This document shows, in pieces, positions 34,060 to 44,415 of a stretch of 64,000 bases of DNA. The stretch's first letter is position 1, and each line of letters opens with the position of its first letter. This DNA is from Imbricaverruca yamaguchii (Eukaryota; Arthropoda; Thecostraca; Neoverrucidae). The notes beneath the pieces are model-generated. The model ran no database searches. It worked only from the letters and a program-made list of their open reading frames with translations, and was not told where the DNA came from. Both the position numbers and the translations under genes were made by a program. The stretch is taken from assembly GCA_034440575.1 (NCBI GenBank), contig JAOTOL010001199.1:302143-366142 (forward strand), given 5' to 3'.

Positions 34060-34649
34060 ATGTCGGCGGCGTCAGACTGCCGCGCGTTCCGCGCCGACTG
34101 CCGACGGCTGCTGCGCGGCCGCAGCCGCCGCCAGCTGCAGCTGTGCCGGCTGTACGTGGCCGGCTGCCGGCGGCGGCCGGCCACGCACAGCCGGCAGCTG
34201 CTGCTGTGCCTGGCCGGCGCGCTGGCGGCCGCCGCGCTGGCCGCCGGCTGGCCGCTGGTGCGCGCCGCCGCCGCCGGCGGCCGCTGCCTGCTGCCCGCCA
34301 ACTTCGTGCTGATGGAGGCGACGCGGCCGCCGGCCGACTGCGCGGCGTGCGCGGCCGGCGCGCCGGTGGCGCTGCGCCGGCCGACGGCGGCGCAGTTCGC
34401 GCCGCACGCGTACGCCGGCCGGCCGGCGCTCGTGTCGGGCGCCGTCGACGGCTGGCGCGCGCTGCGCCGCGTCGACTTCGCCTTCCTGCGCGACATGTAC
34501 GCGCGGCTGCGCGCCAACGCCACCGGCGCCGACGCCGACGCCGACGACGGCTGCCAGTTCCTGGCGTTCCGCTCGCAGCTCGAGTCGCTGGATCAGCTGA
34601 TGCGCTGGCGGCCGGACGACGTCGGCGGCGCCAGATGGTACATCGGCTG
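34060..34649 (+). CDS. JmjC gene exon 1
   Basis: Encodes the basic leader, membrane segment, a Cys-containing stretch (PPADCAACAAG), PTAAQFAPHAYAGRPALVSG and ends GGARWYIGW with the last codon split. The donor is CGGCTG|GTGAGT, repeated in the array that follows. Confidence 0.85.
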
Positions 34650-37600
34650 GTGAGTGGTACTCGGACTGGTGCATCGGCTGGTGAGTGGTACTCGGACTGG
34701 TGCATCGGCTGGTGAGTGGTACTCGGGCTGGTTGCTGGTGATGGGCTGGACTGGTATTTTGGTCATGTGCTAGTGAGTGGTATTAATGCTGGTACATGTG
34801 CTAGTGAGTGGTATTAATACTGCTACATGTGCTAGTGAGTGGTATTAAGACTGGTGCTTCGGCTGGTGAGGGGTGCTAAAGACTGGTACATTGGCTGGTG
34901 AGTGGTACTCAGAAGGTGCATTGGCTAGTGAGTGGTACTCAGATTTGTACATTGGCTTATGGTAGGTGTTACTGGGAGGGAAACTAGAGTGGTATCTTAG
35001 GTGGAGAATGGTGTGTAGTGTTGGGTTGTGGCAATTCGAGTGGTGCACCTGGTGGTTGTAGTACTGGTAGCAGTGCATCAGATTGTGGTACATGATATGT
35101 CCAGCAGCACATCAGATGGTAAGTGGCACGAAGGGTCATATTGGTCATATTTTGGCGGCGGATGGTCTGTGCTGCTGCAATCTTATGTCAGGTCATGAGT
35201 GGTACTAAGGGAAGTAAGTTAGGTGCCGCAGTGGTGTTAATTCTTCTAGTGTCTGCTATCCAGTGTCTCCCAGGCCAAGTGTTAGATGGTGGCCTTTCCA
35301 ACTGGAGTGGCTCTGATCATGTGCCTTGAAGTTACTGACGACAGGACTTATTGCTACCCAATTGTACTTTTACCTGAGCAGTTGGTCTATGAAAATAGTG
35401 GGAGTTAAATGTGAAACCGTGATCATGGCTCCTACAACTGTTTGAAAAGAAGGTGAAGGTATCACGAAAATCCAAGGGCACCTCTTTTTCATGGGGGAGT
35501 AGAAGGTTCAGGTATTGATTAGGGGACTCGGTCATAGCCCCTGCTGCTGACGACTTTGGATCCGGCCATGACCTGACCTCACCTACCGACAGGAGTAACA
35601 GACCCGGCCATGACCTGACCTCCCCTACCGACAGGAGTAACAGACCCGGCCATGACCTGACCTCCCCTACTGACGAGTATTGGGCCCGGCCATGACCGGA
35701 CCTCCCCTACCGACAGGAGTAACAGACCCGGCCATGACCTGACCTCCCTACTGACGAGTATTGGGCCCGGCCATGACCGGACCTCCCCTCCGACAGGAGT
35801 AACAGACCCTGCCATGACCTGACCTCCCCTTCCGACAGGAGTAACAGACCCGGCCATGACCTGACCTCCCCTACCGACAGGAGTAACAGACCCGGCCATG
35901 ACCTGACCTCCCCTACTGACGAGTATTGGGCCTGTATAACCACTGCAGTTGATGCGCCCGGCCATGACGGACCTCACTGACGAGTATGCCCGGCCATGAC
36001 CGACTCCCCTCCGACAGGAGTATTGGGCCCGGCCATGACCTGACCTCCCCTACTGACGAGTATTGGGCCCGGCCATGACCGGACCTCCCCTTCCGACAGG
36101 AGTAACAGACCCGGCCATGACCTGACCTCCCCTACTGACGAGTTTTGGGCCCGGCCATGACCGGACCTCCCCCGCCGACAGGAGTAACTGCGACCCGCGC
36201 GTGGCGGCCATGCTGCGCGGCCTGTACAGCTGGCCGACCTTCCTGCCACCCGCCGGAGAGGGCTCGGCCATCGACTGGATCTTCATGGGCACGCCGGGCC
36301 AGGGAACGGCCGTGCATGTGAGTGCCATCTAGCGGTGGCGCATGCACTTGAGCTTCGGGCATCGGTAGCCAGGGGTTATATTTTTCATTGTAAAATAATC
36401 ACAATGTTGGATACGCTGTGGTAAATGCGGCTGGTGATTGTAAGGTTTGCTTGTCACCATCAATGGTGCAACTTGCTTCTTCTAGGTTTTTGGAATAGTG
36501 ATTGGAATGCGTCTTTGTTGCCTAGCACTTGCCTTGCTACCCCAACAGGTGTCATGTGCACCACTAGATGGTTGTATTACTTTGAACCATACATTTGGTC
36601 ACTTGAGACTTGTTCGCGCATCGCTTCACATGGTGTGGTTTTAGTTGATTTGGGAGCCCACACATTTTAATCAAGAAACATACTTCTCCATTTAATGTCG
36701 AGGAAACATGGACGGAAGTACTCACTGAACTCTATGCCATGCATTAAACGTCTGGCCGTTTATATAACCTGATCTTTGAAATTGAATGATGTGGGTTGTT
36801 GATGCTGCTTGATTAATTCAAGATATTGGTATTTTGATTGCATACTTCAAATGATGATTCGTTCTTGCGAGTTTGAAGCTGAATATTCTGGTACTTTCAG
36901 TATTTACCGACCACGATCATATATCTGAATGGCAGTCTAGGATCCTATGACTCAGTATGCATGGTAGTCTGGGCATGTAGTGCGCATAAAATAATGAGCG
37001 GTTTATCTTCCATTGCCCCTGAAAATGCCCCAAAACCGGACAATGGTTATTTTCAAGTTAGTAAAAGTGGGACGGAGATGACCGAGTCGTTAAAGTGCTG
37101 AGCTCTGGGTACCAAAGGTCCCGGGTTCAACATCCACACCGCTTGGGACATTTTCCAATCCAGCGACCCACCGACGAAACAGTGTGAGCGTTGCCATTAA
37201 CCGTGATCGTGCATAAAATGCGTCGTGAATCACCGAACAAATAAACAAACACAATTTGTGACAGTGACGAGACCCCGATTAGGTGTTTCTCAACACGCCG
37301 GGTTGTGATCTGCATGTGTCGATGGTGATTGTCCGGTTTGCTGCCCTGTGACTCGTTTCATGGGCACCTGTTGGCATGCAAAAGAGCCGTGACCCCGACG
37401 TGATTTGAACACGCAACCTTCTGATCTGGAGTCAGACGCGCTACCGTTGCGCCACGGAGTCGCTTGGTGTCGTCGGCCGCGACACACCAAACCGCCAACT
37501 GAGCCGCAGGCTTACGGGACGTTTTGCACGGATGACCATGCCAAGGAGGCAGAACGAACGGGTGGACCAAGGGGACGGATCGAATGGGCAGACCAAGGGG

Positions 37601-40600
37601 ACAGGCCAGGTGTCGAACCGACCGGGCGGACCATAGGGGCGGGGCAAGGGGAGAACCGAGGGGACAGAACAAGCGAGGGGACAGAACAAGGGGCGAACCG
37701 GGAGGGCGGACCATGGGGGCGGGGCAAGGGGAGAACCGAGGGGACAGAACAAGGGGCGAACCGAGAGGGCGGACCATGGGGGCGGGGCAAGGGGAGAACC
37801 GAGGGGACAGAACAAGGGGCGAACCGAGCGGGCGGACCATGGGGGCGGGGCAAGGGGAGAACCAAGCAGGCGGACCAAGGGGGTGGAGCAAGGGGCGAAC
37901 CAATGGGCGGACCAAGGGGCGAACCGAGTGGGCGGACCAAGGGGATGGGCGCATTATTCATATTGAGCAGTTGCCCCTATTTCTATGTACCGTCCAAGGG
38001 TGACGTCGCGGCCTTTCCAGTCGCTGCGGCTGCTAATCCACCATCAAAGTCAGTCGTGTATTAGGGTACTTCCACGTGGCGGCTGTTCTGCATCCAGACA
38101 ATGTTGCGTGAGCAGCTAAAGAAAATTGTGTCGGAAGCATTTCAAGAGCATGCAGCTTATGCACTCAGAGACGTTATAGGAGATACCTATATACATGTAG
38201 ATGCCGGCTCGAGTTAATTGTGCATGTTGCCGTTGCCGGAGTTCTTGTAGAGGTTCCGGTGGAAGGTGTTCAGCTCTGTGTGCATTGTTCCGGTGGCGAT
38301 TGTGCAGGGGTGTAGCGGCTCGATCAGGCGCGTGCCCAGCAGGGCGGATGCCGCGAAGGTCGCTTCCAGTTGTGGCAGCTTGAGTAGCTCCCACAGCGGG
38401 GACGGGGGACGAGTAGTGTACGGGTAAGTTGCTCGTCTCACAATCGAAAGGTTGTGGGTTCGAGTCTCACCTGTCACTACTCTTCGCTCGCGACCAATCG
38501 GCGTGAGAGATTGGCGACGCTACATGACTCAACGGTCGATGTGTCGTAAAACCAATAACCAACCAGGTAGTGACAATTTTTGGCTTAGTTATTGCTAAGC
38601 CGAGCCAAGCTAGGCTAATGGTGTTTTGTTGTTATTCTTAAATAATTTCGCTGCATAACAACATTGCTCATTTTACGAAGTATTGTTATCATTTCGAACT
38701 TACTACATTACTATGAAGCATCAAGCATTCCTGCATTATACAATATGTTCTTGATGACCAACCAGAGGACGGTCAGTGTGACATGTGCTATGTGTGCGGA
38801 AGCTTACAGCTCCACCATAAGTTTCCCTCTGTTCTCGCCATTGAACGCCCTGTGTCATTGAGTCAGTTCAGAGGCTGCTTGCTCTTCATGAGCAGGACTG
38901 CCATTAGCACATGGACGTGCTTGGGTGGCGCTGACGCGGGCGCTTCGTTTCAGATCGACAACGTGCACCGTCCCTCGTGGCAGGCTCAGATCCGAGGCTC
39001 GAAACGGTGGCGGCTCTACCCGCCGCCCGAGTGCGAACACGTCTGTTCACCCTTCACAGTCGACGTGCACCGGGGACAGATGTGTGAGTGCTGTCGGTCG
39101 ATGGCGGGTCGCACGTGTGAGTGTTGTTACTGTGGGTGGTGAGGTGTGTGAGTGTTGTTACTGTGTGGTGAGGTGTGTGAGTGTTGTTACTGTGTGGTGA
39201 GGTGTGTGAGTGTTGTTACTGTGGGGTGAGGTGTGTGAGTGTTGTTACTGTGGGTGGTGAGGTGTGTGAGTGTTGTTACTTGTGTGGTGAGGTGTGTGAG
39301 TGTTGTTACTTGTGTGGTGAGGTGTGTGAGTGTTGTTACTGTGTGTGGTGAGGTGTGTGAGTGTTGTTACTGTGTGGGTGAGGTGTGTGAGTGTTGTTAC
39401 TGTGTGTGGTGAGGTGTGTGAGTGTTGTCACTCTGTGGGGTGAGGTGTGTGAGTGTTGTCACTCTGTGGGGTGAGGTGTGTGAGTGTTGTTACTGTATGT
39501 GGTGAGGTGTGTGAGTGTTGTTACTGTGGGTGGTGAGGTGTGCAAGTGTTGTTACTGTGTGTGGTGAGGTGTGTAAGTGTTGTCACTCTGTGGGGTGAGG
39601 TGTGTGAGTGTTGTTACTGTGTGGTGGGTGTATCATTAATTATTAACCGCGGCTGTATCACTAATTTTACTTGTTTAAACCTCAGATCCTTGCATGACCC
39701 GACATGGACATTTGCTGGTGTATTAGAAGACATTAGATAGCTGATATTTTCTTAACTATCGATTTTTCGACAATATTACGTGGTTTCAATCGACTTCGCT
39801 CGTCGGGACGATCAAACGGAGGTGCTATTTAATCCACTTATCTTGATTAGTTCTCACAGCCAATGTGGCGCCGAATGGCGAAAACAGTCTTTTTCAAACG
39901 CATTTTGAGAAAATATGCCGATTGTCCAGCGATCTAATTTTATGCCAAATTGTTAGGCACATATGAAGGCAAAATAAAAACAGTAGCCGTTTTTGATAAC
40001 ACCACCTTGAAAGTAATCGACACAGGGTAATGATGCAGTAAGGTGCCTTCAACAGGCCAGAGAGCGTGACTTTGGCGCGGTACGATCTCTCTGTCGGCGC
40101 GTTCTCGAGCCACAAAAAAGTCAATCAGAAAACACATCTCTTCTTCTATTATCGACCTCGCTCTCACGTGAGAGTGCAGCGCCGTTTCCGGCTATGGTCG
40201 CGGGAGTCTGTGCGGTAGCATCTCCCGTCACAGCGGCTATCTGCACCAGTTCACGCCGTCCCAGTCACGGCTATTGGTTCTCTGCCGTGCGTCGTGACGC
40301 GTATTCGAAACCGAATCGTGGCCAGCCGCTACGTAGACGATATGCTGCGGCGAATGTCTGCAAGCGGATATTGCGGCTGTATTTGTAACACCATAACGTG
40401 CCGATGTCCGGAAACTAACCGGACGAAGCTCTCCACGTGGCAGCTCCGAATAGCTTCAGGCGTGAGTGGAAGACCACACCCGAGGCTGGTGGGAAAATGG
40501 CATTTGGATGTGATCCTTCCCGATCAATGCCCATCGGCCTCGTGTGAAAATTCAGCAGAATTGGTGTGTCGGAAGCTGTATCTGCCCCATGGCGTCCTGC

Positions 40601-40846
40601 GCCCATATCCTTGCGAAGTGGTTTACAAAGTACAAAGTGGTTGTTCCTGTTTGCTGTACCAATCGCATTGCTAATTGCTGTACCCGATGGTCAGCTCGAC
40701 AGCAGACTTGCCACTGATCCTCGGGCGGTGATTTTGTGATCGATATGTGTGTGTTTTCAGTGTTGCTCGACACCAACCAATGGTACCACGGCACTGAGGT
40801 CATCGGAGACGAGATGTCCATCACTATCGGGTCCGAGTACGACTGA
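34060..40846 (+). CDS. Membrane-anchored JmjC/cupin_8 family protein
   Basis: Four exons (34060-34649, 36182-36317, 38954-39083, 40761-40846) splice with matching phases (2, 0, 1) into 313 codons and a stop. Residues 1-45 are basic. A hydrophobic segment at about 46-70 (QLLLCLAGALAAAALAAGW) predicts a type II membrane anchor, with the enzyme domain in the lumen or outside. The C-terminal half has the Fe(II)/2-oxoglutarate oxygenase fold of JmjC/cupin_8: H242-I-D244, K259 in SKRWRLYPP, and H295 in NQWYHGTEV. The iron triad and a candidate 2-oxoglutarate lysine are therefore intact. Substrate is unknown; the family includes protein hydroxylases and demethylases. An alternative in-frame ATG at 33970 would add 30 residues; I chose 34060 because the basic leader begins there. 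Exon 1 is extremely GC-rich. Confidence 0.82.
34640..34960 (+). repeat. Minisatellite of exon 1 end plus splice donor
   Basis: About ten copies of CATCGGCTG|GTGAGTGGTA followed by CTCGGACTGGTG, decaying to GTGCTAGTGAGTGGTATT. The first copy is the true exon 1 border at 34649/34650. Most copies keep an intact GTGAGT. Confidence 0.93.
34961..35559. other. Intron 1 sequence between two junction arrays
   Basis: Continues as degenerate GTGGT-rich sequence to about 35210, then unique sequence. No exon recognised. Confidence 0.5.
35560..36181 (+). repeat. Minisatellite carrying repeated splice acceptors
   Basis: About 16 units of 33 to 38 bp with CCGGCCATGACCTGACCTCC and, in many, CTACCGACAG|GAGTAAC; others carry CTACTGACGAGTATTGGGC. 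The last copy, CCGCCGACAG|GAGTAAC, is the acceptor of JmjC exon 2. Upstream copies thus present the same pyrimidine tract, AG and first exon bases. Related arrays in the opposite strand frames are not genes. Confidence 0.93.
36182..36317 (+). CDS. JmjC gene exon 2
   Basis: Completes the split Trp codon and reads SNCDPRVAAMLRGLYSWPTF, then IDWIFMGTPGQGTAVH. The terminal His is the first iron ligand. Donor GTGCAT|GTGAGT. Confidence 0.88.
36318..37079. other. Intron 2, unassigned part
   Basis: No exon, RNA gene or array recognised; relatively AT-rich. Confidence 0.45.
37080..37260 (+). mobile_element. tRNA-derived SINE, family 2, plus orientation
   Basis: Head GACCGAGTCGTTAAAGTGCT and AAAGGTCCCGGGTTCAACA, body GACGAAACAGTGTGAGCG, tail GAACAAATAAACAAACAC. 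It is the clearest plus-strand copy and defines the order tRNA-like head, body, A-rich tail. Confidence 0.88.
37390..37461 (-). tRNA. tRNA-Trp (CCA)
   Basis: The minus strand folds as a standard 72-nt tRNA. Acceptor stem is GACTCCG/CGGGGTC, D arm GCGCAACGGTAGCGC, anticodon arm TCTGACTCCAGATCAGA with anticodon CCA, T arm GCGTGTTCAAATCACGT, discriminator A. A box and B box are intact. It lies antisense within intron 2 of the JmjC gene. It looks functional, unlike the SINE heads, which lack a clean acceptor stem. Confidence 0.96.
37540..37950. repeat. ~63-bp GC-rich minisatellite
   Basis: Four to six units containing GGGCGGACCATGGGGGCGGG and GGGGACAGAACAAGGGGCGA, with shorter subunits at both edges. 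It lies just beside the tRNA-Trp gene. Long Pro/Gly/Arg frames are by-products. Confidence 0.9.
38403..38565 (+). mobile_element. tRNA-derived SINE, family 1
   Basis: Starts GGACGAGTAGTGTACGGGTA, has GGTTGTGGGTTCGAGTCTCA and ends AAAACCAATAACCAACCA. No clear target duplication seen. Inside JmjC intron 2. Confidence 0.88.
38954..39083 (+). CDS. JmjC gene exon 3
   Basis: Acceptor CTTCGTTTCAG. Reads IDNVHRPSWQAQIRGSKRWR then LYPPPECEHVC and ends VDVHRGQM plus one base. It supplies Asp244 of the iron site and Lys259. The donor T|GTGAGT starts the next array. Confidence 0.9.
39084..39630 (+). repeat. Minisatellite built on the exon 3 donor
   Basis: Nearly 20 units of about 29 bp, of the form GTGTGAGTGTTGTTACTGTG TGGTGAG. 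The exon 3 border reads ATGT|GTGAGTGCTGTC, and each unit repeats TGTGAGTGTTGTTAC, so the donor is reiterated across the first 550 bp of intron 3. Confidence 0.92.
39631..40760. other. Intron 3, unassigned part
   Basis: No supported exon or RNA gene between the donor array and the last exon. Confidence 0.5.
40761..40846 (+). CDS. JmjC gene exon 4 with stop
   Basis: Acceptor GTGTTTTCAG. Reads LLDTNQWYHGTEVIGDEMSI and ends TIGSEYD-stop. His295 is the third iron ligand. Confidence 0.9.
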
Positions 40847-41010
40847 GCAGAACCGACGTGTACTGCTACAATACTAATACGACGTGTGGCGAAATGGCCA
40901 TCACTATCGGGTCGGAATATCACCGAGCATAACCAACGAGTAGAGCTACGATACGAACACGTAGTGTAGCCAAACGTCCATCACTATCGGGTCATATAAT
41001 ACCACTGACA
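40810..41010 (+). repeat. Three tandem copies of the JmjC gene's 3' end
   Basis: CCATCACTATCGGGTC recurs at about 40818, 40900 and 40978, each followed by related sequence (GAACCGACGTGTACTGCTAC, AACCAACGAGTAGAGCTAC). The first copy is coding (SITIGS) and contains the stop codon; the other two lie downstream. Unit about 80 bp. Confidence 0.8.
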
Positions 41011-41454
41011 AGCAGCGACGTGTTCCGCTTTTGACTCGGGGTAACACACTGCTGACTCGGAACCGTTCAGTATCAGTTTGCCAAGGACATTGTTAACGAT
41101 TGTTTTTTTATAGTGTGTGACGTGTACAGTACACAAACTGCTGTGTATTGACACGATTGGACTGATGCTCTGGAAATGGTATGTCTTCCATCACTATCAC
41201 CAGCTGACTGGCCAGTTTCTCACGCAGCTTCTCACAATTACGCTTTGACAGTTTTGTACTGCTGGTGTGGTGATGTAGTGTTTTGTTATATTTTATAGGA
41301 TTTAGCCTGCTGAGATCGACAGGCACGTTTGCGCCCCGGCTGTTCCGCGGCTCCGTCGGGGAGGAACCGTCTTCCTGTGAGGAATCGCTGCTCCCAGGGC
41401 GAGTAGCACTTCAATCTCGTGCGCACGCCTCTCAAACGTGCTAGCCAGGGATGC

Positions 41455-41660
41455 TGAGCCGGGAAAATTTTGGACGGCTCCGGCTCCGACTCCGGGCAAA
41501 ATGTACCGGCTCCGGCGGCTCCGGCTCCGGCGGCTCCGGCTCCGGCTCCGGCTACGTACATCCCAAACGTGAGCCGCCCCGCTTTTGACGGCTCCGGTTC
41601 CGACTCCGGCTCCGAGTAAAATGTCCCGGCGGCTCCGGCTCCGGCTCCGCATCCGCATCC
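41455..41660. repeat. GGCTCC-type hexanucleotide array
   Basis: Imperfect GGCTCC/GGCTCCGACTCC units with two interruptions. Confidence 0.9.
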
Positions 41661-41727
41661 CTGGTGCTAGCTGTTGACCGGAAGTTAACTCTGGTGGGAG
41701 TGCATTCGTCCCCACAGCAACACCGTG

Positions 41728-41775
41728 CAAGTGTAGTTGATGCGCACTGACGCCCAAACAACCAACCAATCACAT
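41728..41775. repeat. Short dispersed motif copy with AACCAACC tail
   Basis: GTGTAGTTGATGCGCACTGA followed by CGCCCAAACAACCAACCAA. This is the same 3'-end motif as near 4145 and 9080. Confidence 0.55.
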
Positions 41776-42214
41776 TCGCGCCGAAGTTGTTTGCGCGAGG
41801 CAGCGCTATGCTCATGTGATTTATTTTCCATCTACTAGTCAGATCTAGTTAGCTACCGTACGAGACCGGCATGCTTGTTGTGCGGCGTCGGTCGTCTCGT
41901 GTGCCTGTATGTGTGTTGTAGCACATTAATATATCGGCATCGGCGTTGACGTTGGCGTTCATGCGTTCACATCGAGGCGCTGATTCCTGACAATTATTGG
42001 GGAGCGGAAATACATGGAGACAACGGACGGGCCCAAACGAATTGGGGACCCATTCCATATGGTCCCATGTTGGAAGTTGAAATTATGTGGGGGCGGAGGG
42101 CATGCCAACATTTGGATGGTTTAGGACCGCTAAAAGGTGTGCAAATCGACACCCATGCTCACACTATGTGCACCATGTATACCTGGAGTTGTTATAAATA
42201 TCATGTCAGTGATA

Positions 42215-42680
42215 AGTTATTCGTGAAACTGGGTGGAATATACCACTTTTTGAACACTCAATCGACATCCTTCTTCAAGAAGTATCGACATCCTGCTCCT
42301 TGATGCATGCTTACGAAGTCTTAATGTCTCCTTTCCTAACAGTATCTCGTTTATAAGTAGCATGTGCATGCTCTCGATAAGGAATGGTGACACGAACATT
42401 TCGCAATGCAATTTTAGGTAGAGAGATTAAATATAATATGATATGGCATGCAATGCCAGTTTATAGTATAGTTATTCTCCTTATCCAGAATATCTTCCTA
42501 CATTATGAATCTCAAAACAAATGATAAAGTTACGGTCATAAGTGCCTACACCACTGACTCAAATTTGAGTCTGAATGACATCAAAAACATTTCAAATGAC
42601 GCAAATCCCATGGGAAATTTCGACATGGTACTGGGCCCGTTTCGACATCTCACACCTGACGGAAAACAGTTATTTTAACC
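42215..42680 (-). repeat. Dispersed repeat DR1, copy 4
   Basis: Contains TTCGTGAAACTGGGTGGAAT, GAACACTCAATCGACATCC and, at the other end, CCGTTTCGACATCTCACACC then AACAGTTATTTTAACC. It is the best-preserved inverted copy and allows the family ends to be placed. Confidence 0.7.
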
Positions 42681-42807
42681 ATGCATCATGTGCATCGTCA
42701 GGTAATAGGGAATAGGAAAGTAGTAGACCTGTGTGCGCCAGTTCTCCGTTCTACGTTTTTCGCCTCTTGCACTTCAGTGCCATTGCTGCCATTTCACTGA
42801 AAACAAA

Positions 42808-42919
<112 letters not shown>

Positions 42920-42955
42920 TACACGCACGCACGCACATATATATGTACACATATA

Positions 42956-42956
<1 letters not shown>

Positions 42957-43011
<55 letters not shown>
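42957..43011. repeat. (TA)n microsatellite
   Basis: Pure TA run shortly after the CA/CACG tract. Confidence 0.97.
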
Positions 43012-43013
<2 letters not shown>

Positions 43014-43255
43014 CTACCTGCATATATTTTCATTTGTATTCATAGTTTACTGAAATGAACACTTCCAGAACTACTATGAAATAAGACGTTTTTAGTTGTG
43101 TACAATTCCTCAGCCGTCCGAGCTAGTTCGATGGATCGATGGACTGGAGCTATAGCAGGTACGTCTGCCGGGTGCCCGCTATTCTACCCGTTATTTGTCG
43201 ACATGCATTTCCGGAGAGTGAAAGGAACTAATTTGAGAAGCAGCTGTACGTGATG

Positions 43256-43330
43256 TGTGTTTGTTTATTGGGTGGTTCACGACGCACTCTATGCACGATC
43301 GCGGCTGATGGCGCCGATGGCGCCGCGACG
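43256..43330 (-). mobile_element. Partial family 2 SINE
   Basis: TTTGTTTATTGGGTGGTTCA and GCACGATCGCGGCTGATGGC, with GATGGCGCC repeated. Only the tail half remains. Confidence 0.75.
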
Positions 43331-43359
43331 CGACTGGCTCCCGCAAGCCAACACTAGTT

Positions 43360-43521
43360 GGTTGGTTGGTTATTGGTTGTACGACACATCAACCGTTGAT
43401 TTGTGTAGCGTCGCCAATCTCACGCCGATTGGTCGCGCGCGAAGAGTAGCGACAGGTGAGATTCAAACCCACGATCTTTCGATTGTGAGACGAGCGACTT
43501 ACCCCTAGGCTACTCGTCCCC
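43360..43521 (-). mobile_element. tRNA-derived SINE, family 1, with 13-bp target duplication
   Basis: Minus-strand copy bounded by the perfect repeat GCCAACACTAGTT at 43347-43359 and 43522-43534. Tail complement GGTTGGTTGGTTATTGG; head ends CCTAGGCTACTCGTCCCC. Confidence 0.95.
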
Positions 43522-43534
43522 GCCAACACTAGTT

Positions 43535-43974
43535 AGGGTAACGGCGAAGCGGAACAGGGTCGTGACCTCGCGCGACCCGAGCGGGCCCGAGCAGCGCCAC
43601 AGAGCCGATGCTCGATTGTCGCCAACGCTTTCGCTCTAACCGATCTACAAGCATCAGGTGCATAGGGCCGATCAGGTCATCACAAGTCACAGGTCAGGTG
43701 CATTTATAACAGTCTGTCGGTGCACACTCAAGTTCTCGATCACGCTTTGTCAGGTGCTTGTGGTGTAATCACCGGTGGCATTTTCCACACTTTTCGTGGG
43801 CCTTTTCCATCATCGGTGGTTGAGTTGGCCCCTTCGATATGTTCCGGCGCCAGCATGACACCCTATTGAATTCCTCGCGCCGAGGAGCAGCGTGACGAGT
43901 GGCGCATTTATTGCATTCATTGCCTGCAAGCGCAACACGTCTCAGGTGGATGCGACACACTGCGCAGCGCGACA
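43535..43974. other. Intergenic sequence, nothing recognised
   Basis: No supported gene. An ORF on the minus strand here is mostly the reverse of the GTGCGACA array that follows. Confidence 0.5.
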
Positions 43975-44205
43975 CACCATGTGGTGCGACACACCGCATG
44001 GTGCGACATATCACATGGTGCAACATATCGGATGGTGCGACATCGCATGGTGCGACATGTCGCACCATGCGACATATCACATGGTGCGACATATCGCATG
44101 GTGTGACATATCACGTGGTGCGACATATCGCATGGTGTGACATATCACATGGTGCGACATATCACATGGTGCAACATATCATATGGTGCGACACACCGCG
44201 TAGTG
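43975..44205. repeat. ~18-bp tandem repeat
   Basis: About 12 units of CATGGTGCGACATATCA, with some CGCATGGTGCGACAT variants and one locally inverted pair near 44045-44070. Confidence 0.92.
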
Positions 44206-44264
44206 CTAGCGAGCGTTGATCGATTGACCGATTGCCATTGTTGGAGCGACTGTGTGCTGACGTA

Positions 44265-44415
44265 CATGGTGGCCGTGCAGAACCTGCTGACGCACAAGGT
44301 GGCCGTGCAGAACCTGCTGGTGTACAAGGTGGTGACGCAGAACCTGCTGACGTACATGGTGGCCGTGCAGAGCCTGCCGACGCACAAGGTGGCCGTCGCA
44401 GAAACCTGCTGACGT
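44265..44415. repeat. 30-bp tandem repeat with open frame
   Basis: Five units of GTGGCCGTGCAGAACCTGCT GACGCACAAG. On the plus strand it reads VAVQNLLTHK repeatedly with conservative changes. No gene context supports translation. Confidence 0.9.

Noticed and set aside
33990..34715. Long minus-strand and alternative plus frames over JmjC exon 1
   Set aside because: Shadows of a very GC-rich exon; only the frame with the membrane segment joins the JmjC exons in phase.
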